64,000 nt of DNA, from positions 1-64,000 of the forward strand of contig NZ_JAIQZN010000016.1 of the NCBI RefSeq assembly GCF_023333585.1. The letters are read 5' to 3'. Under the pieces are notes generated by a model. That model did not search any database. It saw only the letters and a list, made by a program, of their open reading frames with translations, and had not been told where the DNA came from. The DNA is from Argonema antarcticum A004/B2 (GTDB taxonomy: Bacteria; Cyanobacteriota; Cyanobacteriia; Cyanobacteriales; Aerosakkonemataceae). The position numbers and the translations under genes are program-made. Shown here one piece after another: positions 8,844 to 17,772 of this stretch; within the stretch, counting starts at the first letter, position 1; each line of letters starts with the position of its first letter.

Positions 8844-9771
8844 AAAAATCATTAAAACTATTAGCAAATTTTTCCGAAGCGTGGTCAATCTTTTTTCAAG
8901 AAGACCGCGATATTTATCCGGCAGTCCCGATATTAGAATTGTTGGCCATCGACGCGCTGGCAAAACAACTTTTATGGCAGCTTTAGCTAGGTGGCCCAAT
9001 GCCAGACGCGATAGTCCAATTGAGTCAGTTAAACCTTTTGACGATCGAACAGACAAACTTATCGACCAAGCTAAAGATATATTAGAAAATGGATTACCTT
9101 TAGCGGGAACTTTCTTTCCTGAAGATGCAAACGAACTACCGCTGTATACCTTATTAATTGAAATGAAACCCGCCTTTCGCATCGGCGGAAATATTAAGTT
9201 TCAAGTATCTTGTCGCGACTATCCGGGTAAACTGATTGAAGAACTACGAAAAACCAATATAACTCCCAAACTGAGTAACTATTTAGATGATTGCGCTGAT
9301 GCTACTGGTTTGTTATTATTGATAGACGGAACAGCGAGAGAAGATAAGTTGTATTCCCAAGCTTTCGAGAGGTTAAAGGAAGAGTTAAATTTTCGGTTGA
9401 CGGGACAAAATAAAAATCTAAACAGCTATCGCATTGCGGTTGCGTTCTCGAAAGCAGAACAAGGTTCGGTTTGGATTCATCGCCACGATATGCAGAAGTT
9501 TATGAGGTTAAAATTTTCGCAAACGGAAACCACTTTACAAAAGTGGCAGAAGGAATGGGGTTGTCCGATGAACTACTTTTTTTGTTCGGCTTTTGGCATG
9601 ATAGGGGAACCACTAACCCCGAATTTTAGAGAGGAAACAAGAGATAGCGGCGCTATTTGTGGAGTGATTAATTACCCGCAGTATTGGAGACCTTTTGGTT
9701 TGGTTGCACCTATCTATTGGCTGCATACAGGGAAAGATGATTGGCGTTTAAGAAAAATGGAGGATTTATAG
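8827..9771 (+). CDS. P-loop GTPase-like protein, paralogue 2, with amphipathic N-terminus
   Basis: A clear paralogue of the preceding protein: Walker A GHRRAGKTT (residues 40-48), RDYPGK (130-135), SKAEQG (208-213), FFCSAFG (251-257) and GLVAPIYWL (291-299) occur in the same order. The extra N-terminal 30 residues are basic and amphipathic (KIIKTISKFFRSVVNLFSRR), suited to lying on a membrane surface; the preceding paralogue lacks this. I infer a soluble/peripheral pair, perhaps a heterodimer. The gene overlaps its upstream neighbour by 17 nt and is 3 nt from the next gene. Confidence 0.72.
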   Translation: MTTVFRKIIKTISKFFRSVVNLFSRRPRYLSGSPDIRIVGHRRAGKTTFMAALARWPNARRDSPIESVKPFDDRTDKLIDQAKDILENGLPLAGTFFPEDANELPLYTLLIEMKPAFRIGGNIKFQVSCRDYPGKLIEELRKTNITPKLSNYLDDCADATGLLLLIDGTAREDKLYSQAFERLKEELNFRLTGQNKNLNSYRIAVAFSKAEQGSVWIHRHDMQKFMRLKFSQTETTLQKWQKEWGCPMNYFFCSAFGMIGEPLTPNFREETRDSGAICGVINYPQYWRPFGLVAPIYWLHTGKDDWRLRKMEDL

Positions 9772-9774
9772 GTT

Positions 9775-12135
9775 ATGTCAGGTATACAAATATATGAGTT
9801 TTCTAGAGAGTTTTACGAAGAAGAGAAGGATGGAAAATTTGTATCTGGAGGGTATAAAAATGAAGTTGGGCCAGGTACTATAGCTGTTCCGCCAAAAATT
9901 CAAGAAGCTGTCGAGCGGGGGGATTTTCGGATTAACGATAATCGTCCACCTCAAGGAGGAAAATTCGCCCTAATCGGCAGAGAAATTGATGATAAATATT
10001 CTGTCTTGGCAGTTGCTACAAGCTTAACAGAAGACGGATATCGCCCAGGAGTATGTTACCGATATTTTTGGTTGGAAAAACCTCAAAATGAAGATATAGA
10101 TGGAATTGGCACGTTATTACTTTGGTGGGAAAAAGTTAAATCTCCGAAATTTGAGTTTAATTGGAAACCTAATAATTCAAGGCTAGATTATTTTGCAGAT
10201 ACTCGTAGTAGGGATGATTTTATACAATCTAATTCAGAATTTAAAGATTGGGTTCCAAAAATAAAAAATAATTCGTCTCAATCTCCATTAACATTAGACA
10301 ACAATGGTAAAAATATTAGTTACAAAGGACTGCATTACCTCGCTATACATCTTCATCAATCTTATAATTTTCCCATTTCTTGGGCTTGGAATGTAAAAGA
10401 GCTAGATAAAAAACAAAAATTCACTATAATATATTATACAAATAGTAAAATTGAGATAAACAGATTATATAACCCAAATTCATCAGCAATTGTAAAGCGA
10501 GATGAGCCGATCCCACCTCCAGGTTATATTGATTGGCAGCCAACAAGAGATTGCCTATCAGACCTGGCCAAAAATGAAAATATTAATCAAAACAAGCTTT
10601 CAGAACTTGTTAATTACTTGCAACATTCTTCAATCCTTCAGTGGAATTGGAGTCAGATTAACGATCAAAAAATAATCAACCAGTCTACTACTCCATCTGG
10701 GGCCAGGTATAAAGCATTACGGGCGATTTTAGGAGGCGAAGAAGTACAAGGTTGGCTAGACTGGTTGAGGAAAACGAGTAACCAGACTTTTCAGCCAACT
10801 TCTTTAACTATTCAAGCAGCACTTCTAAAGGCTAGCCACAGTGAAAATACAAAAAATGCTTACAATCAACTGGTATCCCGTGTGAATGAAGGGATAAGTC
10901 AAATGCTGCTACAATGCACGTCACCAGATATTACAAATAACCAATATGACAATATTGAATGGTTATTGTTTAAATCAAATACTGTATTAAGTAGTGATTT
11001 TGTAAATTACACATGGTCTTCCTATTTACAGGGATACGCCAAAAAACTCGTGTCTTGGCTAAGTGCTGAAGATACACAAAGAAACGATGATTTTTATAAA
11101 CAAATTCGAGAAACATTAAGTGAGTGGGATAAAAAGGGTAAGATAAATAGAAAATACCCCTTATTCCCCGAATATAAAAAGCTAGCTCTGTTATTTGAAA
11201 AATGTAAAAATTACGATTTGTCAGCAGTTTTATATCAACTTAGCGAGGGAGATGTCCCAGAGGATATATCCAAAAATGTAAACGAGAATGTAAACGAGAA
11301 AATTATTCGACTCAGGAAGAGACAAAAAAAGGCTAACATATATCTAATTGGGGTTGCTGTTCTTATCGCCATTTTAGCATTAGTCGCAGGGATGCGTTTT
11401 GCCCCTGGGGTATTTCATCTACCAAATTTGCCGCAAGCAAATTTGCCGCAAGCAAAAGATAATTCTGCGAAAAATAATTTCATCCTTCCCAGAAATTTTG
11501 AGCGGGACTTAGACTTGTGGGACAATACGGGCGACCCGCAAGCAAAGCAAAGATTAATTCAATTTCTGAAAGATGAATTACCCGAAATTCTCAAAGATAA
11601 AGATAATGATGGAAATAACGAGGGAAGAAAGAAAACCTCTATCGCAACAACAAATACATTCATTAAAAATGCCTTTACTCCTACAGTATCTTTGTCAAAA
11701 GATAATCCTGTAAAGTCTGATAGTCCGCCTGATGACATAAAAATTATCCAACAAATGCTGAATTTCATAAAGTATACTTCTAATTCAGAAGAACTCCAAT
11801 TTTATACTGGAGATGGAGAAATCACCGGACAATTCGATCAAAAAACTACAGAAGCAATTAAGAACTTTCAGCGAATAAAGATGAAATTAAATCAAACTAC
11901 TGGTACTGTTGGCCCAGACACTTGGAAAAAGTTGCAAGACTCGTTTAAAGAGGAACAAGTAAAGCCAGTTAAAGAGTTTTTGAGAAAAAGCTTTGAAGAA
12001 GGAACAAATGATAATGAAATCAAACAGAATATTAACAAACTAAAATCTTGTAAAAAAGATCCGACAAAAGCTATAGAATTCATCCCATGCTTGAAGGAAA
12101 ATCAAAAAATACTAAAAAAAGAAGATCAAAAATGA
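9775..12135 (+). CDS. Single-span protein with large cytosolic region and peptidoglycan-binding domain
   Basis: A 786-residue protein. The N-terminal ~515 residues match no family I can name with certainty; the first 130 (KFALIGREIDDKYSVLAVAT, YRYFWLEKP) resemble what I recall of the 'GTPase-associated protein 1' N-terminus. A basic stretch (IIRLRKRQKK) precedes one transmembrane helix at about 520-541, predicting cytosolic N- and periplasmic C-termini. The C-terminal part holds a peptidoglycan-binding-1-like domain at about 652-720 (repeat-like helices plus TGTVGPDTWKKLQ). The DNA is visibly more AT-rich than its neighbours, suggesting separate origin or faster evolution. I infer a scaffold or effector linking the GTPases to the cell wall. 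Confidence 0.65.
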   Translation: MSGIQIYEFSREFYEEEKDGKFVSGGYKNEVGPGTIAVPPKIQEAVERGDFRINDNRPPQGGKFALIGREIDDKYSVLAVATSLTEDGYRPGVCYRYFWLEKPQNEDIDGIGTLLLWWEKVKSPKFEFNWKPNNSRLDYFADTRSRDDFIQSNSEFKDWVPKIKNNSSQSPLTLDNNGKNISYKGLHYLAIHLHQSYNFPISWAWNVKELDKKQKFTIIYYTNSKIEINRLYNPNSSAIVKRDEPIPPPGYIDWQPTRDCLSDLAKNENINQNKLSELVNYLQHSSILQWNWSQINDQKIINQSTTPSGARYKALRAILGGEEVQGWLDWLRKTSNQTFQPTSLTIQAALLKASHSENTKNAYNQLVSRVNEGISQMLLQCTSPDITNNQYDNIEWLLFKSNTVLSSDFVNYTWSSYLQGYAKKLVSWLSAEDTQRNDDFYKQIRETLSEWDKKGKINRKYPLFPEYKKLALLFEKCKNYDLSAVLYQLSEGDVPEDISKNVNENVNEKIIRLRKRQKKANIYLIGVAVLIAILALVAGMRFAPGVFHLPNLPQANLPQAKDNSAKNNFILPRNFERDLDLWDNTGDPQAKQRLIQFLKDELPEILKDKDNDGNNEGRKKTSIATTNTFIKNAFTPTVSLSKDNPVKSDSPPDDIKIIQQMLNFIKYTSNSEELQFYTGDGEITGQFDQKTTEAIKNFQRIKMKLNQTTGTVGPDTWKKLQDSFKEEQVKPVKEFLRKSFEEGTNDNEIKQNINKLKSCKKDPTKAIEFIPCLKENQKILKKEDQK

Positions 12136-13241
12136 GATATTTCCTCTTCACCATATCCGGCATTTTCTCCGCCCTATTTGGTTGGGGAATCAGCCAATTT
12201 GTCCTCGATTTATTGAGATCCCCCATCGATGAAACTCTCCCGATAAAAGCGGACTTTATCATCCTTCCCTTTGTCGCCGCTTCTCTCGCCGTCGCCATTG
12301 TGATTGCTGAAATCTTTTCCAGCAACCCCACTCGCCATAAAGCTAACTTCCGAGTATTACCGCCTTATTTTTGGAGTGCGTTGCTAACAGGTATGGGTGC
12401 GGGTTTAGCTGCTGCTATCTTTAATTTCATCCTCTATCAAACACCAGCGCCAGATTGGATGGTTAGGGTTATCGTCTGGAGTATTGTTGGTTTGTTTACG
12501 GGGGTGGGTGAGGGGTTTAGCTGGCGGTTTCGCAGTATTGAAGGCGGTACGGATAAGGCGAAAGAACGGATTTGGAAATCGACTTTGTTTGGTTTAGGTG
12601 CGGGTGTGCTGGCGGCGGTAATTGTGGAGTTGATTCGCAATAAAATAGAATTGGGTGGATATGAAGATCCGGTGGGATTTTCTATTTTGGGATTTTCTCT
12701 CGGTTTGTTGTTGAGTTTTGCTACTTCTCCAAGTTATTTAGCTGCTTTGAGGGCGGGGGAGGGTTTTGAGGCGATGGCGATCGATCCTAAGTATGGTGGG
12801 AATAGGGAAAAAGCTCTATTAAAAAATAGTCAACTTAGATTTGTGACGATGGATAGAGATTTTGAGGATGACGATGACGATGAGGATGAGGATAATGATG
12901 AAAATAATAACACAAGAAACAATGGGATTGTAATCGAGGAAGGTTTATCTATTCAATTACCATTTGAAATTAAACATCCTATTGTTATTGGTTCTAGAGA
13001 TGATGCGGATATCTATATCCCTAATCTACCCAAAAAATCTGCTACTTTGCAAATAAAAGGAAGAAATTTTGTGCTGAAATGCAATGTGGAAGGCGCAGTT
13101 CAGGTGCAGCGATCGCGCCTTTCCAAAAATGGGGAGGTCACTTTAAGACACAATCATATATTGACATTTTACCATAAAAATAATAGGGATAAATATTATC
13201 GATTTGTATTTTATAATAAGTTTCTCGATCCGCAAGCTTAA
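12132..13241 (+). CDS. Six-span membrane protein with FHA-like C-terminal domain
   Basis: The ATG at 12132 overlaps the previous stop as ATGA, so translation is coupled; an upstream ATG at 12087 would give an unlikely 49-nt overlap. Residues 1-225 contain six hydrophobic helices with glycine-rich loops. An acidic linker of Asp/Glu (around 240-255) follows, then a beta-rich domain at about 275-365. That domain has FHA-like spacing (IVIGSRDDADIYIP, then SATLQIKGRNFVLKC), but the usual Gly-Arg...Ser...His phosphothreonine-binding set is not intact. Six helices place both termini on one side, presumably the cytosol. Function is unknown; membrane partner of the preceding protein is the simplest reading. 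Confidence 0.65.
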   Translation: MRYFLFTISGIFSALFGWGISQFVLDLLRSPIDETLPIKADFIILPFVAASLAVAIVIAEIFSSNPTRHKANFRVLPPYFWSALLTGMGAGLAAAIFNFILYQTPAPDWMVRVIVWSIVGLFTGVGEGFSWRFRSIEGGTDKAKERIWKSTLFGLGAGVLAAVIVELIRNKIELGGYEDPVGFSILGFSLGLLLSFATSPSYLAALRAGEGFEAMAIDPKYGGNREKALLKNSQLRFVTMDRDFEDDDDDEDEDNDENNNTRNNGIVIEEGLSIQLPFEIKHPIVIGSRDDADIYIPNLPKKSATLQIKGRNFVLKCNVEGAVQVQRSRLSKNGEVTLRHNHILTFYHKNNRDKYYRFVFYNKFLDPQA

Positions 13242-13260
13242 AGGCGGGGGATGGAGATTT

Positions 13261-13312
13261 TTTTTTTACCACAGATGAAGACAGATGAACACAGATGAAC
13301 ACAGATGTAGAT
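13261..13312. repeat. ACAGATGAAC tandem repeat
   Basis: Units of ACAGATGAAC preceded by TTTTTTTACCAC. An inverted copy lies at 16005-16040 and related copies lie near 19245 and 47600. Confidence 0.85.
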
Positions 13313-13427
13313 GTAGATTTTGGGTTGGGGGAGGGAATTTTAGTGTAGAATGTTTGGATGGGGAGGATGGGGGTTTTGTTTACAGCCGATAGGAACAGAT
13401 GTAGATTAAGTTGGAAGGATGGTTAGT

Positions 13428-14123
13428 ATGTCGGAAGTTTTGGCAATTGAGTTAACACCGGATATCAGTCATATCATTACGGAAGATGATACGCCAGTGG
13501 ATAACATTTTTTCGGCTAAACAACAACGTCTGTTGGTAGAATCTTTATATAGTTCTTGGCAAAGTACGGTTCCTTTTTTGGTTTGCGCTAATGTCGGTTT
13601 ATTTTATAGCCGCACTTTACCTCCTTTTGTACCGGATGTTTTCCTCAGTTTGGATGTCTCTGTTACTCCCGACTGGCGACAAAAAGAAAACCGCGCCTAT
13701 TTTGTTTGGGAATTCGGTAAACCACCAGAATTAGTAATCGAAATTGTCTCGAATAAGGTGGGTAATGAGTTGGGTAAAAAGTTGAGAGATTATGCTAGAA
13801 TTGGGATAGGTTATTATGTGGTTTTAGACCCGTTCCAGCAACTAGGAGAAACTCGCCTCCAAGTTTATGAATTGCAAGGAATTCACTATGTTTCTAGGAC
13901 AGAAACTTGGTTGGAAGATGTGGGGTTGGGATTAACTTTGTGGCGGGGAGTTTATGAAGGGGTCGAGGATACTTGGTTGCGCTGGTGCGATGTTTCTGGT
14001 AATATGATTCCCACTGGCGCGGAGAGAGCAGCACAAGCGGAGGAACGCGCCCGACAAGCGGAGGAACAATCCCGAAGGTTAGCAGATCAATTGCGATCGG
14101 CGGGAATTGAACCGGAGGTGTAG
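13428..14123 (+). CDS. Uma2 family endonuclease-like protein
   Basis: Uma2/DUF820 proteins have a PD-(D/E)XK nuclease fold and are massively expanded in cyanobacteria; their targets are unknown. Here the core is PDVFLSLDV followed by PPELVIEIVS (residues ~65-110) with KKLRDYARIG after it, the usual order. The C-terminus is a short Ala/Glu/Arg-rich coiled coil (GAERAAQAEERARQAEEQ). I chose the second ATG (13428) because GGAAGG then sits 9 nt upstream; the ATG at 13419 overlaps that motif. It lies inside the GTPase cassette but could be a passenger, since Uma2 genes occur in many contexts. Confidence 0.85.
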   Translation: MSEVLAIELTPDISHIITEDDTPVDNIFSAKQQRLLVESLYSSWQSTVPFLVCANVGLFYSRTLPPFVPDVFLSLDVSVTPDWRQKENRAYFVWEFGKPPELVIEIVSNKVGNELGKKLRDYARIGIGYYVVLDPFQQLGETRLQVYELQGIHYVSRTETWLEDVGLGLTLWRGVYEGVEDTWLRWCDVSGNMIPTGAERAAQAEERARQAEEQSRRLADQLRSAGIEPEV

Positions 14124-14195
14124 AGGCGCTAAACAAAGCTGGAGGGTGAAAATACCTAGCTCGCCTGGGGTTCAAACCTCCGGGCTAATAGCGAA

Positions 14196-14213
14196 AGTCC
14201 GTTTTAACGGACT
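14196..14213. repeat. 18-bp perfect palindrome AGTCCGTTTTAACGGACT
   Basis: The arms AGTCCGTT and AACGGACT are exact complements. It lies between the Uma2 and vWA genes; the neighbouring bases (GCGAAAGTCC) look like a dispersed cyanobacterial repeat. Transcription-terminator activity is possible, although no T-run follows. Confidence 0.6.
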
Positions 14214-14289
14214 GAAGATACCGGAATTTATCGGTTAAAATTGATATTGGTTTAATCAACAATGAACCATGAATAATGAACTATGAACT

Positions 14290-15561
14290 ATGAACAAACT
14301 CAAAATAATTGCATTTTCTACTTTGTTGGCGTTGTTTCCTTTCCCCGCTTTATCGACTTCGCTGGAAATATATCGGGTTACGACAAAACAGGATAAGGTT
14401 ACTTTGAGGGTGAAGGTTTTGGATGATGAAAGAGTTCCGATCGCAGGTTTGAATAAAAATGATTTTAAAATTACTACTACTAACGCACAAGGAAATTCGG
14501 TAAGATTAAGTCCATCACAAATAACTTTACTTTCTTCAGAACAATCTAAACCTGACCCTGCTAAGTTGGTGATGCTGTTGGATATGAGTGGGAGTATGAA
14601 AAATGAAGATTCGGGGGGGACTAAAAAGTTGGATGGTGCGGTTGGCGGTGTGAGAGAATTTATTAATGAAGTTAGGGGAGATAATTGGGATGTGCGGATC
14701 TCTCTAGTTCCTTTTGGGGAGGGATGTAAGAATAGCTTTACTGTTAATGAAAGTATTATAGATAAAAATTTTAGTCCGTCTTGGAGTCCCGATTTAAACC
14801 TGGAATTAGATAAATTAGCTAAAGTTGATGTTTGTGCTGCTACCAATATATATCAGCCGTTAGATGAAGCTGTCAAGTATTTGGGAAATCTACAGCAAAA
14901 TCCAAATGATAAGTTACCCCCACCAAGATTAGCTGTTATTTTACTTTCTGATGGGTATGATGTGGTAAACGATCGCAGCGATGAGTCAGAGAGATTCGAT
15001 AAATTGCTTGAGGTTTTTCAACAATATCCAAAAGTGACAGTTCACACGATGGGATATGGGGAGAAGTTGAAGGAATTGCGCGATCGCATCGGATGTCGTC
15101 TCAGCGATAATGAACTTACTGTCGATAATTTGAAAAAATGTCGAAGTGATATTAAAAATATACACGAGTTTATTGTAGACGAACCTCGATTAAAACAAAT
15201 TGCGGAAGCGACAGGCGGAATAAACGCCTTTCCCGCCAACGCCGCAGCGGTAGCAGATACTTTGCGGAAATTTTTAAGCACTTTGCGCGAATATGAAATC
15301 GAATACGAACAACCTGGTGCGCGTCGCAGCGGTAATTATGAAGTTACGGTATCAGTAAACTCACCATCTCGGCGTTTAACAAATGTTAGATCCGATCCAA
15401 AACCTTACCGCTTAGATACTTTTGATTATATCGCTCTCCCCTTATCAGAGCGCTTACCCATTCTGGGAAGTATCTTGATGTTGGGTTTAGGAACGATGAT
15501 ACCATTTATATGGTGGAGCAAGCAATTGAAAGATTCTTCTTTTCGCGACTTAAACTCATAA
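14290..15561 (+). CDS. Secreted or membrane-anchored vWA domain protein
   Basis: An N-terminal signal peptide (residues 1-22, ending ALS) precedes a short beta domain and a von Willebrand factor A domain at about 92-340. The MIDAS metal site is intact: DMSGS at 98-102, Thr-185 and Asp-221 in LLSDGYD. A hydrophobic segment near 390-410 (LGSILMLGLGTMIPFIWW) anchors the C-terminus. This topology puts the vWA domain outside the inner membrane unless the N-terminal helix is retained. vWA domains bind partner proteins through a metal ion and often pair with AAA ATPases; one lies two genes downstream. It is 3 nt from the next gene. Confidence 0.8.
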   Translation: MNKLKIIAFSTLLALFPFPALSTSLEIYRVTTKQDKVTLRVKVLDDERVPIAGLNKNDFKITTTNAQGNSVRLSPSQITLLSSEQSKPDPAKLVMLLDMSGSMKNEDSGGTKKLDGAVGGVREFINEVRGDNWDVRISLVPFGEGCKNSFTVNESIIDKNFSPSWSPDLNLELDKLAKVDVCAATNIYQPLDEAVKYLGNLQQNPNDKLPPPRLAVILLSDGYDVVNDRSDESERFDKLLEVFQQYPKVTVHTMGYGEKLKELRDRIGCRLSDNELTVDNLKKCRSDIKNIHEFIVDEPRLKQIAEATGGINAFPANAAAVADTLRKFLSTLREYEIEYEQPGARRSGNYEVTVSVNSPSRRLTNVRSDPKPYRLDTFDYIALPLSERLPILGSILMLGLGTMIPFIWWSKQLKDSSFRDLNS

Positions 15562-15564
15562 AAA

Positions 15565-15945
15565 ATGCCCGAATACATCGCCGTCATCAAAATTTTCAAC
15601 AAAGAAATCCGATTACCTGTGACTCTGACAGGTACTCACGAAGACTATCCCGAAGACTATTTTCGTTTGGAGAAAAACCAATCTCTTTTGCGCCAACGTC
15701 TTCAAGAACAAGGTATCCATCAAATTGAAGACGCGCAGTTAAAAAAATTGATCGATGAATGGATTGGCGATATCAAAGAAGGACGGAAATATAGTGCGAT
15801 CGCGATCGATTTACCCCCAGATGCGATGACTCCTCCCAAAACTACTATTCCTCCTAATGCTAAACCTAGTGATATCTTTGATTATACACCGAAATCATCT
15901 CCTAGTATATTTTATGAAACAGATAGCAATGAAGCGGAATTTTAG
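15565..15945 (+). CDS. Small unknown protein of vWA-AAA block
   Basis: A 126-residue protein I do not recognise. The first 90 residues look folded, alternating beta strands and helices (YIAVIKIFNKEIRLPVTLTG, then an amphipathic helix LLRQRLQEQGI), while the Pro/Ser/Asp-rich tail is probably disordered. It starts 3 nt after the vWA stop codon and so is almost certainly co-expressed with it. No membrane segment or catalytic motif is visible. An adaptor role for the vWA or AAA protein is a guess from position. Confidence 0.65.
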   Translation: MPEYIAVIKIFNKEIRLPVTLTGTHEDYPEDYFRLEKNQSLLRQRLQEQGIHQIEDAQLKKLIDEWIGDIKEGRKYSAIAIDLPPDAMTPPKTTIPPNAKPSDIFDYTPKSSPSIFYETDSNEAEF

Positions 15946-16004
15946 CATAAGTTGCTAGTTGGTATAGCACTGAAGCGCAACTACGTACCTAAGAGATCCT
16001 AATT

Positions 16005-16040
16005 ACATCTGTGTTCATCTGTGTTCATCTGTGGTAAAAA
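16005..16040. repeat. Inverted copy of ACAGATGAAC repeat
   Basis: ATCTGTGTTC units followed by GTGGTAAAAA are the reverse complement of the array at 13261-13312. The two copies enclose the Uma2, vWA and 126-residue genes. Confidence 0.85.
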
Positions 16041-16058
16041 ATAATCCTTTTACTCATA

Positions 16059-17684
16059 ATGCAAACCCCACTTCCTTATCAAAGATGCCAACAAGAATTA
16101 GAAGATTTACTCCGTTCCCAATATCCTCTAATTTTTCTCCGTTCCGCTGAAGAAACTAGAGCGGTTAATTGCGCGATCGCATCTCACCAATCCCTCACCT
16201 ATTGCTCCGATATTCCCGATGGAGAATTAGCCAGATGGAGCAGCAATAACGGTTTCCAAAAACGTACTGGAGAACCGGGAAAAGCTGTTTGGGAAATTAT
16301 CTCTTCTCCCCTCCCAACGAGAGCCGATCCCATTCAGCACGCTCTCAATTTTTTATCAGAAAGATTGGAAAAACAAGCGCTCGAAAATTCAGCTAGCCAA
16401 CATACTTATATATTACCAGATTGGTCAACTTTTGTCGATCCACATTCTCATCTTTTAGCGCGACAATTGAAAGAATTAATTATCGCGATCGATCAAAAAA
16501 GACCTCGCCCTAGAATGAGTTTAATTGTCATCGGTTCCGATTGGCAAATTCCCACCATCCTTCGCAACAGCATTCACATTTTAGACTTACCGCTTCCCAT
16601 CGGTGAAGAATTATATCAAGATGTATTTAGAGTCGCCGTTTCCAAATATAATCTCCCCGATGAAGAAGCCAGACGCCTCGCCGAACAAGCTCAAGGAATG
16701 CCATTGCAAGCTGCTAGTCAAACTGCTAAATTAATTACTACCAGAAATCTTTGGATGTATCCCCAGCAAGCCGGAGAATTGATTCTAGAAGTCAAGAAAC
16801 AAGAAATTAGAAAAACCGGGGTTTTGGAATATTTCGAGCCGCAAGGACAGGGATTGAATGAAGTAGGCGGATTGCAAAATATTAAAGATTGGATCGTAAA
16901 TCGGCAACAATGGTTCGAGCAAGATGTTCACCCACAAATGCGACCGCGTGCTATACTATTGGAAGGATATCCGGGATGTGGAAAAACTTTCATTGCGAGA
17001 GCGATCGCACAACAGTGGCGCGTTCCTCAAATCAACTTTGAAATATCTCGATTGCAATCAAAATGGGTAGGCGAATCAGAAAGTAACACCTTCCAAGCAT
17101 TAAGAGCGATCGAAGCTTCCGCACCCAATATCCTATTTATGGATGAAATCGAAAAAGCATTCGCTGGAATAGGTGGCGATACCTCTGGCGTCAATACCAG
17201 ACAATTCGGTACTTTCCTATCTTGGCTCAACGATAATCAATATTCCATCTTTTTTATCGCTACTTCTAATAATAGAAACGCACTACCAGCCGAACTATTT
17301 CGCGCTGGCAGATTTGACGAAATTTTTATTATTATGCCACCGAATACAGAAGAACGTCGTGAAATTATTCGCAAACGCTCTTCTGCCTACAAACTGCCGC
17401 TCATAACTCAAAATATACTAACATTTTTAGTAGAAAATAGCAATGGTTTTTCCGGTGCAGAACTGGATAAACTGGTAAAAGAAGCCAAATATTTAGCTGG
17501 TTTTGGGAAACCACCAACTGATAGTCACTGGCGACAAGCTTTAAAAGAAATATCTCCCCAGTATAAAAGTCGCAAAATGCAAGAATTATTGCGAAATTAT
17601 CGCCAACATTTAGAAGAAAGAGGAGGAAAACCTGCCTCAGTAATAGAAGTAGGTTTTTGGGAAAGTTTGATTGTTCATGGTTGA
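16059..17684 (+). CDS. Ycf46-like AAA family ATPase
   Basis: A 541-residue ATPase with an N-terminal degenerate AAA-like region (residues 1-250, opening with LLRSQYPLIFLRSAEETRAV, as in Ycf46-type proteins) and one complete AAA module. Walker A is GYPGCGKT at 303-310, Walker B is LFMDE at 359-363, and the second region of homology ends in LFRAGRFDE. The C-terminal helical lid is followed by about 40 extra residues. It is cytosolic. Ycf46-like ATPases have been tied to inorganic carbon use in Synechocystis, but the neighbourhood here suggests a cassette-specific remodelling role, possibly acting on the vWA protein. It is the last gene of the same-strand run. Confidence 0.82.
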   Translation: MQTPLPYQRCQQELEDLLRSQYPLIFLRSAEETRAVNCAIASHQSLTYCSDIPDGELARWSSNNGFQKRTGEPGKAVWEIISSPLPTRADPIQHALNFLSERLEKQALENSASQHTYILPDWSTFVDPHSHLLARQLKELIIAIDQKRPRPRMSLIVIGSDWQIPTILRNSIHILDLPLPIGEELYQDVFRVAVSKYNLPDEEARRLAEQAQGMPLQAASQTAKLITTRNLWMYPQQAGELILEVKKQEIRKTGVLEYFEPQGQGLNEVGGLQNIKDWIVNRQQWFEQDVHPQMRPRAILLEGYPGCGKTFIARAIAQQWRVPQINFEISRLQSKWVGESESNTFQALRAIEASAPNILFMDEIEKAFAGIGGDTSGVNTRQFGTFLSWLNDNQYSIFFIATSNNRNALPAELFRAGRFDEIFIIMPPNTEERREIIRKRSSAYKLPLITQNILTFLVENSNGFSGAELDKLVKEAKYLAGFGKPPTDSHWRQALKEISPQYKSRKMQELLRNYRQHLEERGGKPASVIEVGFWESLIVHG

Positions 17685-17772
17685 TTGTTCATGGTTGCTA
17701 ACAAGCGATCGAGCGATTGGATAGAATTATAGACTACCTAATCCGACGCGATCGCAGCGAAAATTGAGAGCA

